Assembly: GCF_002224125.1 (NCBI RefSeq)
Contig: NZ_NCSM01000007.1
Location: forward strand, 915,942 to 979,941
Direction: 5' to 3'
Source of the DNA: Streptomyces sp. NBS 14/10
GTDB taxonomy: Bacteria; Actinomycetota; Actinomycetes; Streptomycetales; Streptomycetaceae
Length of the DNA: 64,000 nucleotides
Made by a program: the position numbers and the translations under genes. The number at the start of each line of letters is the position of its first letter. Within the stretch, counting starts at the first letter, position 1. A model generated the notes under the pieces. That model ran no database searches. It was given only the letters and a program-made list of their open reading frames with translations, and was not told the DNA's origin. Of the stretch, positions 56,693-64,000 are shown in pieces.

Positions 56693-57721
56693 ATGCCCCA
56701 GACCGCGCCCCGCGCCGGAACATGGCAGGGCAATAGGCCACGTTGGTGGACCGAACTGCCCCTGATAGCTGTGGTGTACGCGGCGTACTCGGCCGGCCGG
56801 CTGCTGGCCCGGGGCGACGTGACCACCGCCGTCGACCACGGCCTGGGCATACTCCATCTCGAACAGCGGCTGAACATCGACTTCGAGACCCCGCTCAACA
56901 ACATATTCACGGCCCACAAGCTGATCGGGATACCCGCCGACTTCGCGTACGCCTCGCTGCACTACGTGGTCACCCCCGTGATCCTGGCCTGGGTGTGGAA
57001 GCGCCGCCGGGCCGCCGACTACCGGCTGCTGCGCACCTGGCTGCTGGTCTCCACGCTCATCGGCCTGATCGGCTTCACGCTGATGCCGACCTGTCCGCCC
57101 CGGCTGCTGGACGCGGGCCACGGCTTCGTCGACACCATGGCGCAGTACAGCTCGTACGGCTGGTGGGGCGGCGAGGCGAGTGCGCCGCGCGGGCTCGGCG
57201 GGCTCACCAACCAGTACGCGGCCATGCCGAGCCTCCATGTGGGGTGGGCGCTGTGGTGCGGCGTGGTGCTGTGGCGGCACGGGCGCTCGGCGTGGATCAA
57301 GGCACTGGGGGTTGCCTATCCGCTGGGCATCGCCCTCGTGGTGATGGGCACCGCGAACCACTACTTCCTCGACGCGGTCGCCGGGGCGGCCGTCATGGGG
57401 CTCGGGCTGCTGCTGGCCAAGCCCGCGCTGGGGCTCGCCGCCCGGATCCGGGCCCGCCTGAGTTCGACCACCGACGAGGCCGCCGGAACCGCTGCTCCGG
57501 CCGTGAATGGCGCTTCAAACCTCAATGTCGCCGCGAATGTCGGTGACAAGTGCGAGACTTCGGCGCGTGAACGGGAACGGATCCCTCGACAGCAGGGCAG
57601 GGACGCGGACAGAAGCACGGGCGGCGACAGCGGCGGCAGGGAGGCCGGCGCGGCAGTCCGAAGCGGCAGCGGCGGCAAGACCGCCGCAGCCGGGGACGGC
57701 GCTGCGGCAGCGGCTCGCTGA
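56693..57721 (+). CDS. PAP2-superfamily membrane protein
   Basis: 342 residues from ATG 56693 (GGAGAG 10 bp before). About six membrane helices. MPSLHVGWALW and MGTANHYFLDAVAG are the PAP2 motifs with both catalytic His. The pattern FTLMPTCPPRLL fits the inositolphosphotransferase/lipid phosphatase branch common in actinomycetes. The C-terminal 60 residues after the last helix are Arg/Gly/Ala-rich and overlap the next gene by about 155 bp, so its true end may have changed. Confidence 0.86.
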   Translation: MPQTAPRAGTWQGNRPRWWTELPLIAVVYAAYSAGRLLARGDVTTAVDHGLGILHLEQRLNIDFETPLNNIFTAHKLIGIPADFAYASLHYVVTPVILAWVWKRRRAADYRLLRTWLLVSTLIGLIGFTLMPTCPPRLLDAGHGFVDTMAQYSSYGWWGGEASAPRGLGGLTNQYAAMPSLHVGWALWCGVVLWRHGRSAWIKALGVAYPLGIALVVMGTANHYFLDAVAGAAVMGLGLLLAKPALGLAARIRARLSSTTDEAAGTAAPAVNGASNLNVAANVGDKCETSARERERIPRQQGRDADRSTGGDSGGREAGAAVRSGSGGKTAAAGDGAAAAAR

Positions 57722-58898
57722 GCTGCGCGGCCCGACTACCACCCCGCACCCCCTGGACGCCCGCGCGCTGGCCGCGCTGGCCGCCAATCCCGGCTGCCGC
57801 CGCCGCGCGCTGCTGGACGGTGCGGGGGTCGACAAGCTCGCGCTCGCCCAGGCGCTGGGGGCGCCGGGGTCCTTCGGGCAGTCCCAGTTCGCCCACCAGC
57901 GGGGCAATACGTTCGAGGCCCGGACCAAGGCGGACGGCGGCGAGGCGCTGATGCGGCTGCTGTACGAGCGGCTGCGCGACGGTTCGCCCGAGCCCGAGCC
58001 GGGCAACACCGCGGTCCCCGATCTCACCGCGTTCGGCCCGCAGGGCCGTACGGCGCGTACGGCGCTGGCCCTGCGGGAGGCCACGGAGGCCAAGGGCTGG
58101 GCGCTGCTCGACCACCCCATGGTGAGCCTGGACATCGCCGGCTCCCCCGCCTTCCTGGAGCCGGACGCGGTCGTGGTGCACCCCGACGGCTCGTGGACGG
58201 TCGTCGAGATCAAGTCCTTCCCGATGGTGGACGGCTCGGCGGACCCGGCCAAGGTGGGCGCGGCGGCCCGGCAGGCCGCGGTGTACACGCTGGCCCTGGA
58301 GCGGGTGGCCGCCCAGGCGCACGCCCGGGTGCGCCACGAGGTGCTGCTGGTGTGCCCCAAGGACTTCTCCAACCTCCCCACCGCGGAACTCGTCGATGTG
58401 CGCAAGCAGCTGGCCGTCACCCGGCGGCAGCTGACCCGCCTCACCCGGATCGAGGAGATCGCCGCCGCGCTCCCCGAAGACCTCACCTTCGACCTGCGGC
58501 TCTCGGACGACGGCGGCACCGTGACCCGGCCGGTCGACGAGCTGATGGCCGCCGTGGAGGCGGTGGACGCCGCCTACGCCCCGGAGTGCCTGTCCGCGTG
58601 CGAGCTGGCGGTCCACTGCCGGGCACGGTGCCGTGCGGCGGGCGGCGTCGAGTCGCTGGGCCGGGGCGTACGGGGCGAGCTGGGCGGGCTGACGACCGTC
58701 GAGGCGGTGCTCGCGGCGGCCCTGGGCGAGGCTGACGGCGAGGCCACGGGCGCGGGCGTCCATGGCACCGACAGCCCGGCCCCGACCACCGGCGACCCCG
58801 CCGTCGACGCCCTGCGCCGCGCGGCGGCCCTGCGCGCCGAGGCGCTCCTCGCCGCGCCGGCACCCGTCGAGAAGGCAGCGGAGGCGGTGTGTCGCTGA
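57567..58898 (+). CDS. Cas4/RecB-like Fe-S PD-(D/E)XK nuclease
   Basis: 443 residues from GTG 57567; the start is uncertain (ATG 57507 and others are in frame). Nuclease motifs: Asp200 in EPDAVVV, Glu214-Lys216 in VVEIKSF, and the Q-x3-Y motif Gln236-Tyr240 in RQAAVYTLAL. Cys77 (NPGCRRRALL) with Cys341, Cys345, Cys351 and Cys355 (CLSACELAVHCRARC) fits the Fe-S cluster of Cas4/AddB/Dna2-type nucleases. It would cut single-stranded DNA ends. First gene of an overlapping three-gene operon with 58889-60496 and a Dna2-like helicase. No CRISPR array is nearby. Confidence 0.82.
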   Translation: MNGNGSLDSRAGTRTEARAATAAAGRPARQSEAAAAARPPQPGTALRQRLAELRGPTTTPHPLDARALAALAANPGCRRRALLDGAGVDKLALAQALGAPGSFGQSQFAHQRGNTFEARTKADGGEALMRLLYERLRDGSPEPEPGNTAVPDLTAFGPQGRTARTALALREATEAKGWALLDHPMVSLDIAGSPAFLEPDAVVVHPDGSWTVVEIKSFPMVDGSADPAKVGAAARQAAVYTLALERVAAQAHARVRHEVLLVCPKDFSNLPTAELVDVRKQLAVTRRQLTRLTRIEEIAAALPEDLTFDLRLSDDGGTVTRPVDELMAAVEAVDAAYAPECLSACELAVHCRARCRAAGGVESLGRGVRGELGGLTTVEAVLAAALGEADGEATGAGVHGTDSPAPTTGDPAVDALRRAAALRAEALLAAPAPVEKAAEAVCR

Positions 58899-60496
58899 TC
58901 ACGAGCCTGGCCCGGATGGAAGCCGTCCGGGACGGGCGGGCGCGGCCCGTCGCGACGGTCCGCCATCGCCATCTGTCCGACCGGCCGCTGGTCTTTGTGC
59001 CGCTGACCACCGCGGGCGAGGCCGGCGCCCCGCTGGGCGCGCTGGTGGGAACCGAGCGGGACGCCCCGCGGCTGCTGGCCGTGGCACAGCCGCGCGACCG
59101 GGATCTGCGGTTCGCGTTCCTCGCCGAGCTGGCGGAGGTGGTGCTGCCGTACCTGGACTCGTACGCGGACGAGGTCGATCTGGAGGAGCGCAAGGAGACC
59201 GACCCGGAGACCGGGAAGAAGGTGCCGGTCCAGGTCGAGCTGTGCGCGGACGCCCCGCAGCTGGTGGTGCCCAGCGGCCAGGCGCGCGAGTTCGTACGGC
59301 TGCTGGGCCGGTCGATGCGGTTTCGGCGGACGGCCGAACAGGACCCGGAGACGCCCTTCCCCGCGCCCGCGCGGGTGCCGCTGCTCGGGCGGTGGCTGAC
59401 GCACTACGGGGAGCGGTCCCGGGTGCCCGGTTCATGTCTGCTGCCGGCGATGACGGACCTGCTGACCCGTCACTGGGCGACCGGGCAGTCCAATCTGGAG
59501 GACCAGCACCTGGGTGCGCTGCTGGCCTGGATCGACCCGCCGGAGGGGGAGCCGGGGGACCGGGCGGCGCTGCGGGCCGAGTCGGAGCGGGACGCGGCCG
59601 GGCAGCTGCTGTGCCCGCCCGCGGGCCCGGCCACCGACCCGGCCTTCGACAACAAGCTGCTGGCCCCCGCGATGGCCCGGTACGACGCGGCGCGCATGGC
59701 CGCCGCCGGGGCCGTGGACGGGGCCCGCGCGGAGCGGCACCACGCCGAGCTGCACCGCGCCGAGGCCGAGATCCGCGAGCTGATCGCCACCCAGATGCGG
59801 CCCACCTGGGACGCGGTGTGGCAGGGCCTCGACCTGCTACGCGCGCTCCCGGAAGGGGCGCGGGTGACCGAGCGGTGGAAGCGGGACCGCTGGTCGTACA
59901 CCGGCCACCGGGACCGGGTGCGCGCCGGGGAGCCGCCGCAGCCGAAGCTGGACGACGCGGTGACCGCCGCGCAGAAGCTGGCCGCGCGCGAGACCGCGCA
60001 GGCGCAGCTGGAGGCGCAGGAGGCGCTGGACGACCCGCTGGTGATGGCGGGGCGGCGGCTGGCCGGGGAGGCGTTCGCCGGGGAGGTCGCCGAGGTGGTC
60101 ATGGCCTGGTCGGAGGCGAAGGTCCCGCGCCCGCGCCCGCTGGTCACGGTCCGCACCGGGGACCGCCCGCATCTGGGCGAGGGCGTGAAGCTGTACCGGG
60201 TGCTGGCCGACGGCAGGACGCAGACCGGGGAGTTCGCGGGCCACGCCGAGCCCGCCGAGGTCGGCGAAGGTGGGCTGGTCGTGCGGCTGACCGGCGGCAT
60301 GGGGCGGGGCAAGACCCCCGAGCAGGGGTCGGTGCCGGAGCCGGGCGACCGGGTGTGCTGGACCCTGTTCGAGCACGCCCCGCGCGGCGGCCCTGAGCTG
60401 CCCGACCCGGAGGCCACGCCCTGGACCCACGGCGGCCCGCCCAACGCGGACGCCGCGCAGGCCCCTGACCTGGTGACCGAGGAGGACTTCCTGTGA
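58889..60496 (+). CDS. Unknown protein of nuclease-helicase operon
   Basis: 535 residues from GTG 58889, overlapping the nuclease stop by 10 bp. No known domain. The N-terminal 180 residues are alpha/beta (PLVFVPLTTAGEAGAPLGAL); the middle is helical and charged with Ala-rich coils (VDGARAERHHAELHRAEAEI, ETAQAQLEAQEALDDPLVMA). A C-terminal beta region (LVTVRTGDRPHLGEGVKLYR) is followed by an acidic tail (VTEEDFL). Likely a scaffold or DNA-contacting partner of the two enzymes. Its stop overlaps the helicase start as GTGA. Confidence 0.78.
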   Translation: MSLITSLARMEAVRDGRARPVATVRHRHLSDRPLVFVPLTTAGEAGAPLGALVGTERDAPRLLAVAQPRDRDLRFAFLAELAEVVLPYLDSYADEVDLEERKETDPETGKKVPVQVELCADAPQLVVPSGQAREFVRLLGRSMRFRRTAEQDPETPFPAPARVPLLGRWLTHYGERSRVPGSCLLPAMTDLLTRHWATGQSNLEDQHLGALLAWIDPPEGEPGDRAALRAESERDAAGQLLCPPAGPATDPAFDNKLLAPAMARYDAARMAAAGAVDGARAERHHAELHRAEAEIRELIATQMRPTWDAVWQGLDLLRALPEGARVTERWKRDRWSYTGHRDRVRAGEPPQPKLDDAVTAAQKLAARETAQAQLEAQEALDDPLVMAGRRLAGEAFAGEVAEVVMAWSEAKVPRPRPLVTVRTGDRPHLGEGVKLYRVLADGRTQTGEFAGHAEPAEVGEGGLVVRLTGGMGRGKTPEQGSVPEPGDRVCWTLFEHAPRGGPELPDPEATPWTHGGPPNADAAQAPDLVTEEDFL

Positions 60497-61890
60497 CCGC
60501 CCCGAACCCGGCGAACCCGGCCACAGGGGGCGCGCCCGGCGGAGCCTCCGCCGGGCGCGCCGAGGCGTTCGACCCGGCGGCGGCCGCCGCCCGCGCGACG
60601 GACGCGATCCTGCACGACACCCTGCACGGCCCGTACCGGGGGGTGGTCGTGGACTCCCCGCCCGGCGCGGGCAAGTCGACGCTGGTGGTGCGCGCGGCCC
60701 GGGAGCTCGCGGCGGCCGGACGGCCGCTGATGGTGGTCGCGCAGACCAACGCGCAGGTGGACGATCTGGTGGACCGGCTGGCCCGGGAGGATCCGGAGCT
60801 GCCCGTGGGGCGGCTGCACAGCAGCGAACCGCATCCGTACGACCCGGTGCTCGACGGGCACCCGGCCGTCCGCGCCTCGGCCAAGGTCGCGGACCTCGCC
60901 GGGCTCGACATCGTCGTCTCCACGGCCGCGAAGTGGGCGCACGTCAAGAACGTGGAGCCCTGGCGGCACGCGATCGTCGACGAGGCGTACCAGATGCGGT
61001 CGGACGCGCTGCTGGCCGTCGCGGGGCTCTTCGAGCGGGCGCTGTTCGTCGGCGACCCCGGGCAGCTGGATCCGTTCAGCGTGGTGGGCGCGGAGCAGTG
61101 GGCGGGCCTGTCGTACGACCCATCGGCGAGCGCGGTGAGCACGCTGCTGGCGCACAACCCGCACCTTCCGCAGCACCGGCTGCCGGTGTCCTGGCGGCTG
61201 CCCGCCTCCGCCGCGCCGCTGGTCTCGGACGCCTTCTACCCGTACACGCCGTTCCGCAGCGGCACCGGCCACGGCGACCGGCGGCTGCGCTTCGGGGTCC
61301 CCTCCGACGGCTCGGGCCCGGACCGGGTGCTGGACGAGGCCGCCGAGTCGGGGTGGGGGCTGCTGGAGCTGCCCGCCCGGCGGACGCCTCGTACGGACCC
61401 GGAGGCGGTGGCCGCCGTGGCCCTGGTGGCGCGGCGGCTGCTGGACCGGGGCGGGGCCGCGGTCAGCGAGCGGTCGGCCGACCCGGTGCCGCTGACGGCG
61501 GACCGGATCGCGGTGGGCACCGCGCACCGGGACCAAGCGGCGGCCGTCCGGGCCGCGCTGGCCGACCTGGGGGTGGTGGGGGTCACGGTCGACACGGCCA
61601 ACCGGCTCCAGGGGCGCGAGTTCGATGTGACGGTGGTGCTGCATCCGCTGTCGGGGCGGCCGGACGCGACGGAGTTCCATCTGGAGACCGGCCGACTGTG
61701 CGTACTGGCCTCCCGGCACCGGCACGCGTGCATCGTGGTGTGCCGGGCGGGGGTGGCCGACCTGCTGGACGAGCATCCGTCAACGGAGCCGGTGCAACTG
61801 GGGGTCACGGTGAAGTTCCCGGACGGCTGGGAGGCCAACCACGCCGTCCTTGCCCACCTGGCGGAACACCGTGTCAGCTGGCGGCCATGA
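60493..61890 (+). CDS. Compact SF1 (Dna2/UPF1-like) helicase-type ATPase
   Basis: 465 residues from GTG 60493. Walker A DSPPGAGKST with Lys61; Walker B VDEAYQM with Asp163-Glu164; motif III GDPGQLDP near 188; RLPVSWRLP (motif IV region); TANRLQGREFDVTVV (motif V); ASRHRHACIVV (motif VI). This is the UPF1/Dna2 branch of SF1, usually 5'-3' on single strands. It is short: no accessory 1B/2B inserts. Third gene of the coupled operon with a Cas4-like nuclease. Dna2 itself is a Cas4-like nuclease fused to this kind of helicase; here they are separate genes. Confidence 0.86.
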   Translation: MTAPNPANPATGGAPGGASAGRAEAFDPAAAAARATDAILHDTLHGPYRGVVVDSPPGAGKSTLVVRAARELAAAGRPLMVVAQTNAQVDDLVDRLAREDPELPVGRLHSSEPHPYDPVLDGHPAVRASAKVADLAGLDIVVSTAAKWAHVKNVEPWRHAIVDEAYQMRSDALLAVAGLFERALFVGDPGQLDPFSVVGAEQWAGLSYDPSASAVSTLLAHNPHLPQHRLPVSWRLPASAAPLVSDAFYPYTPFRSGTGHGDRRLRFGVPSDGSGPDRVLDEAAESGWGLLELPARRTPRTDPEAVAAVALVARRLLDRGGAAVSERSADPVPLTADRIAVGTAHRDQAAAVRAALADLGVVGVTVDTANRLQGREFDVTVVLHPLSGRPDATEFHLETGRLCVLASRHRHACIVVCRAGVADLLDEHPSTEPVQLGVTVKFPDGWEANHAVLAHLAEHRVSWRP

Positions 61891-62089
61891 CCCCGCCGGA
61901 CGCCCGCCGCGGCAGCGGCATATCGATGCCGCGGCACGCCGCCGGAGGCGGCCAATGGACGCAGTAGCCGGCGGCCATCGGGTATGTCCTAAGGCGCTCT
62001 TGCCCCACGCGCGACAATGGGGGAGAGAAACGAGACAGCTCGGCCGATAAGCCCCGCAACGGGTTCGACGATTCACGAGGAGAGATCAC

Positions 62090-62458
62090 ATGCCAGAGCC
62101 GCATCCGGCTCAAGGCCCGCACGGCACCGCGCCCCGGCGGCTGAAACCCGCACCCCTGCTCTTCGAACCCACCGCGGCCGTCGCGGACGAGGCGCACTTC
62201 TTCGATCTGGAGTCCATCGAGGACCCGCGTGAGCTGCTGTCCCGCTCCACGGAACTCGTGCTCGCCTTCCGGGCGGCGACCGACCGCGCCATGGAGTTCC
62301 AGGCGATGGCCGCGGCCCAGCTCGCCGATCCGCGGCGGTTCGACCGGCTGACCCCGGCCGTGATCGCGGAGCGGGCGGAGTGGACCGAGGACTACGCCAA
62401 GAAGATGGTCGAATTCGGCCGCGAGCTGATGCGGGGCGGCGGCGACGCGACGGACTGA
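62090..62458 (+). CDS. Small conserved hypothetical protein
   Basis: 122 residues, ATG 62090 behind GAGGAGAG. Pro-rich start, then helical (ESIEDPRELLSRSTELVLAF, RAMEFQAMAAAQLADPRRFD, AEWTEDYAKKMVEFGRELMR). No known domain; possibly a DNA- or protein-binding helical bundle. Stands 199 bp after the helicase operon. Confidence 0.65.
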   Translation: MPEPHPAQGPHGTAPRRLKPAPLLFEPTAAVADEAHFFDLESIEDPRELLSRSTELVLAFRAATDRAMEFQAMAAAQLADPRRFDRLTPAVIAERAEWTEDYAKKMVEFGRELMRGGGDATD

Positions 62459-62589
62459 GCGCGAGCGTGAGCGCGAGCGGTACGCGGCCGTTGGCATATG
62501 CGGGCGGAAGATACCGCAACCCCTCATCGTCACGTACCGGTTTTCCCTCATTCCCCTACGTCACCTCACCCACCGGTAAGTGTAGAAAC

Positions 62590-63153
62590 ATGAGCGAATG
62601 GCCTCGGGACTCACATCACGCCGCCGCCTATGTCACCCCCGCCGGAGCGGACTGGCTCGCCTCGGCCAGCGGCTGCCCCCGTAGCGTGCACGCACTGTGG
62701 GCACAGCGCCCCGCCGTGCCCGTCACCCTGCCGTGCGGCACCGCCTTCGACGTGGTCAGTATGGACGCCCTCTTCGGCCGCCGAGTGGTGAGCCGGTTAT
62801 GGACCGACGGGCCTGGCACCGGTCCGGTGGCCACCCAGCGCGGCCGCGTCATGCTGTTCGCCGTTCCGGGCGCGGCCCGGCGGCTGGCCGCGCTGCTCGG
62901 CTGGGAGGAGTGGGCGGCGTCCGCCCCGCCGCTGCTCTGCTACGGCTGGGGCGACGCGGTGACCGTCCCGCCGCCCTATCCCGAGGAGACGCCCGCCGCC
63001 GAGGGCCGCTGGCTGGTCGCCCCCGACGTCCGGCACCCCTGGCTGCCCGGCCCCGAGGCGCTGTTATGGGCCTGCGTCAGGGCCGCTCGCACGGCGTCTC
63101 AGCTCCTCGGCCGCACCGCTGTGACCAGCACACCCGCCGTTTTTCCGGGGTGA
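62590..63153 (+). CDS. Prim-pol-like (bifunctional primase/polymerase N-terminal) protein, two TTA codons
   Basis: 187 residues from ATG 62590 (MSEWPRDSHHAAAYVTPAGA). Segments ADWLASASGCPRSVHALWAQ and PCGTAFDVVSMDALFGRRVV agree with Streptomyces proteins labelled bifunctional DNA primase/polymerase; the catalytic Asp triad is not complete, so it may be only a related fold. TTA occurs at codons 70 (62797-62799) and 159 (63064-63066). It sits 57 bp ahead of tRNA-Lys. Confidence 0.7.
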   Translation: MSEWPRDSHHAAAYVTPAGADWLASASGCPRSVHALWAQRPAVPVTLPCGTAFDVVSMDALFGRRVVSRLWTDGPGTGPVATQRGRVMLFAVPGAARRLAALLGWEEWAASAPPLLCYGWGDAVTVPPPYPEETPAAEGRWLVAPDVRHPWLPGPEALLWACVRAARTASQLLGRTAVTSTPAVFPG

Positions 63154-63209
63154 GGGATATCGATTTTCACTCCGCCGGATCCGGGTGCTAAGGTCTTCTA
63201 CGTCAGCAG

Positions 63210-63283
63210 GCGCCGCTAGCTCAGTTGGTTAGAGCAGCTGACTCTTAATCAGCGGGTCCGGGGTTCGAGTCCCTGGCGGCGCA
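63210..63283 (+). tRNA. tRNA-Lys (CTT anticodon)
   Basis: Acceptor arm 63210-63216 / 63276-63282, D-arm AGCTCAGTTGGTTAGAGC, anticodon stem GCTGA/TCAGC with loop CTCTTAA, T-arm GGGGTTCGAGTCCC. CCA is not encoded. tRNA-Lys genes are frequent integration sites. Confidence 0.95.
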
Positions 63284-63306
63284 CCTTGGCTCTTAGAGTC
63301 ACTGAC

Positions 63307-63338
63307 CTGGGGTTTCTCGGTTATCCGAGAAACCCCAG
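63307..63338 (+). terminator. Terminator after tRNA-Lys
   Basis: 14-bp perfect stem (63307-63320 with 63325-63338), loop TTAT. Confidence 0.85.
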
Positions 63339-63426
63339 TCGCGTTTTCGGGATCATCAAATCGATGCGAACCGCACGCGCTCGGAACCGCCTTCCAACCC
63401 GGCGGCGTGAGGTCCTCCCCGATGAC

Positions 63427-63929
63427 GCCCCCGGGCGCCCTCGAGGAGGACCCCGGGGCAGCCCGACCCGGAGCTGATCCCCGCGCTGCTGGCCGCCTCC
63501 GACGCGCTGGGCACCGGCTGGTACGCGGCCGTCGCCGACGGACACCAGGTGCGCGTCGGCGCGCTCACCCTCACCAGCCGCGCGGTCGCACACGGCATCC
63601 CGGCCTTCGCCCTGCGTGCCGAGGCCGACGGCAGGTCCCTGGTCTACTCCGGGGACACCGCCCCATGCCCCAGCCTCACCAGCCTGGCCGAAGGCTGCGA
63701 TGCGCTGCTGTGCGAGGCCGAGAGCGCGGAGCGGCCGAGCTCGGGAGAACAGGTCCACCACACACCCGAAGACACAGGCGACACCGCCCGCGCAGCCGGG
63801 GCCGGACGCTTGATCGTCACACACGTCGGCCGCTTCCTCACCCCCCAGCAGGCGGTGACCCGGGCCTCGACCCGTTTCACCGGCCCCGTCGACTACGCCA
63901 CACCCGGCACCACGTTCGTGGTCGGCTGA
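63427..63929 (+). pseudogene. 5'-truncated metallo-beta-lactamase-fold hydrolase
   Basis: The open part reads ELIPALLAASDALGTGWYAA, HGIPAFALRAEADGRSLVYS, GDTAPCPSLTSLAEGCDALL, HHTPEDTGDTARAAGAGRLI and VTHVGRF. This is the C-terminal half of a ribonuclease-Z/AtsA-type MBL hydrolase. The metal-binding HxHxDH motif, which lies in the missing N-terminal half, is absent; a TGA closes the frame at 63424-63426. It begins about 150 bp after tRNA-Lys and looks like a deletion scar. A short peptide from GTG 63549 could still be made. Confidence 0.7.
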
Positions 63930-63947
63930 CTCGCCTGCGCCGCGGAC

Positions 63948-64000
63948 CGCAGCTTCGCTGCGCGTGGGCTCCGCTGCGCTGCGCTTCGCGTGGGCTGCGC
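63948..64000. repeat. GCTTCGCTGCGC-type repeat, second copy
   Basis: GCAGCTTCGCTGCGC then GCTCCGCTGCGCTGCGCT (63968-63985), an 18-bp core identical to 41790-41807. The copy continues past the window edge. Confidence 0.7.

Noticed and set aside
57567..58898. CRISPR-associated Cas4
   Set aside because: No repeats, cas1 or cas2 in the window; the context is an SF1 helicase operon.
63286..63477. 63-residue frame after tRNA-Lys
   Set aside because: It runs through the tRNA terminator and has no ribosome binding site.

Overview
This window is chromosomal DNA from a Streptomyces or a very close relative. The evidence is very high GC with strong third-position bias, an AdpA/BldH-type regulator carrying an in-frame TTA codon, DUF397/XRE pairs, DasR-like and CebR-type operators, and many ATGA/GTGA-coupled genes. 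From memory only (not compared here), the order acyl-CoA/leucine genes, hexosaminidase, glmS, uspA, adpA-orn and ceb resembles the S. coelicolor core chromosome around adpA.

Layout. 1-3.7 kb: regulators (DUF397/XRE pair, anti-sigma-like ATPase, an ECF-type sigma operon, a zinc-ribbon protein). 3.7-8.3 kb: agmatinase-like ureohydrolase, cold-shock protein with a hairpin leader, DEAD-box helicase and a putative phosphatase. 8.3-17.2 kb: acyl-CoA metabolism. TesB thioesterase, an acyl-CoA dehydrogenase and a TetR regulator lie on the minus strand, opposite a plus-strand leucine-degradation operon (methylcrotonyl-CoA carboxylase beta and alpha, HMG-CoA lyase, acyl-CoA dehydrogenase). Two matching 16-bp operators lie between them. 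17.3-26.4 kb: GH20 hexosaminidase with a DasR-like site, a DUF4429 protein, glmS, uspA, adpA-orn and tRNA-His.

26.4-42 kb looks accessory: two small conserved genes, a dimethylformamidase-like lipoprotein, a secreted protein with two TTA codons, then a duplicated cassette. Each cassette unit has a matching 51-nt upstream element, a small secreted four-cysteine protein and a glycosyltransferase gene. The first transferase has three domains (GT32-like, GT2-like, Anp1/GT62-like). After this come three cellulases (GH48 divergent from GH5-GH6) and a stand-alone hemC. 42-48.2 kb: cebR and cebEFG-bglC for cello-oligosaccharide uptake. Four TGGGAGCGCTCCCA-type boxes tie cellulases, transporter and beta-glucosidase into one regulon, so secreted cellulases, uptake and intracellular hydrolysis form one pathway.

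48.4-56.4 kb: a stand-alone cytochrome b, a MalY-like aminotransferase, a spermidine-synthase-like protein, a LysR regulator next to a decayed multicopper oxidase, and an XRE/TPR regulator. 56.7-61.9 kb: a PAP2 protein, then a tight three-gene operon of a Cas4-like Fe-S nuclease, an unknown protein and a compact Dna2/UPF1-like SF1 helicase. This operon and the cassette at 30.3-34.8 kb are the best candidates for undescribed systems. 62-64 kb: a small conserved gene, a prim-pol-like protein, tRNA-Lys, a 5'-truncated metallo-beta-lactamase-fold remnant and an intergenic repeat also found at 41.8 kb. Seven genes carry in-frame TTA codons, suggesting bldA control of cellulose use and regulation here.
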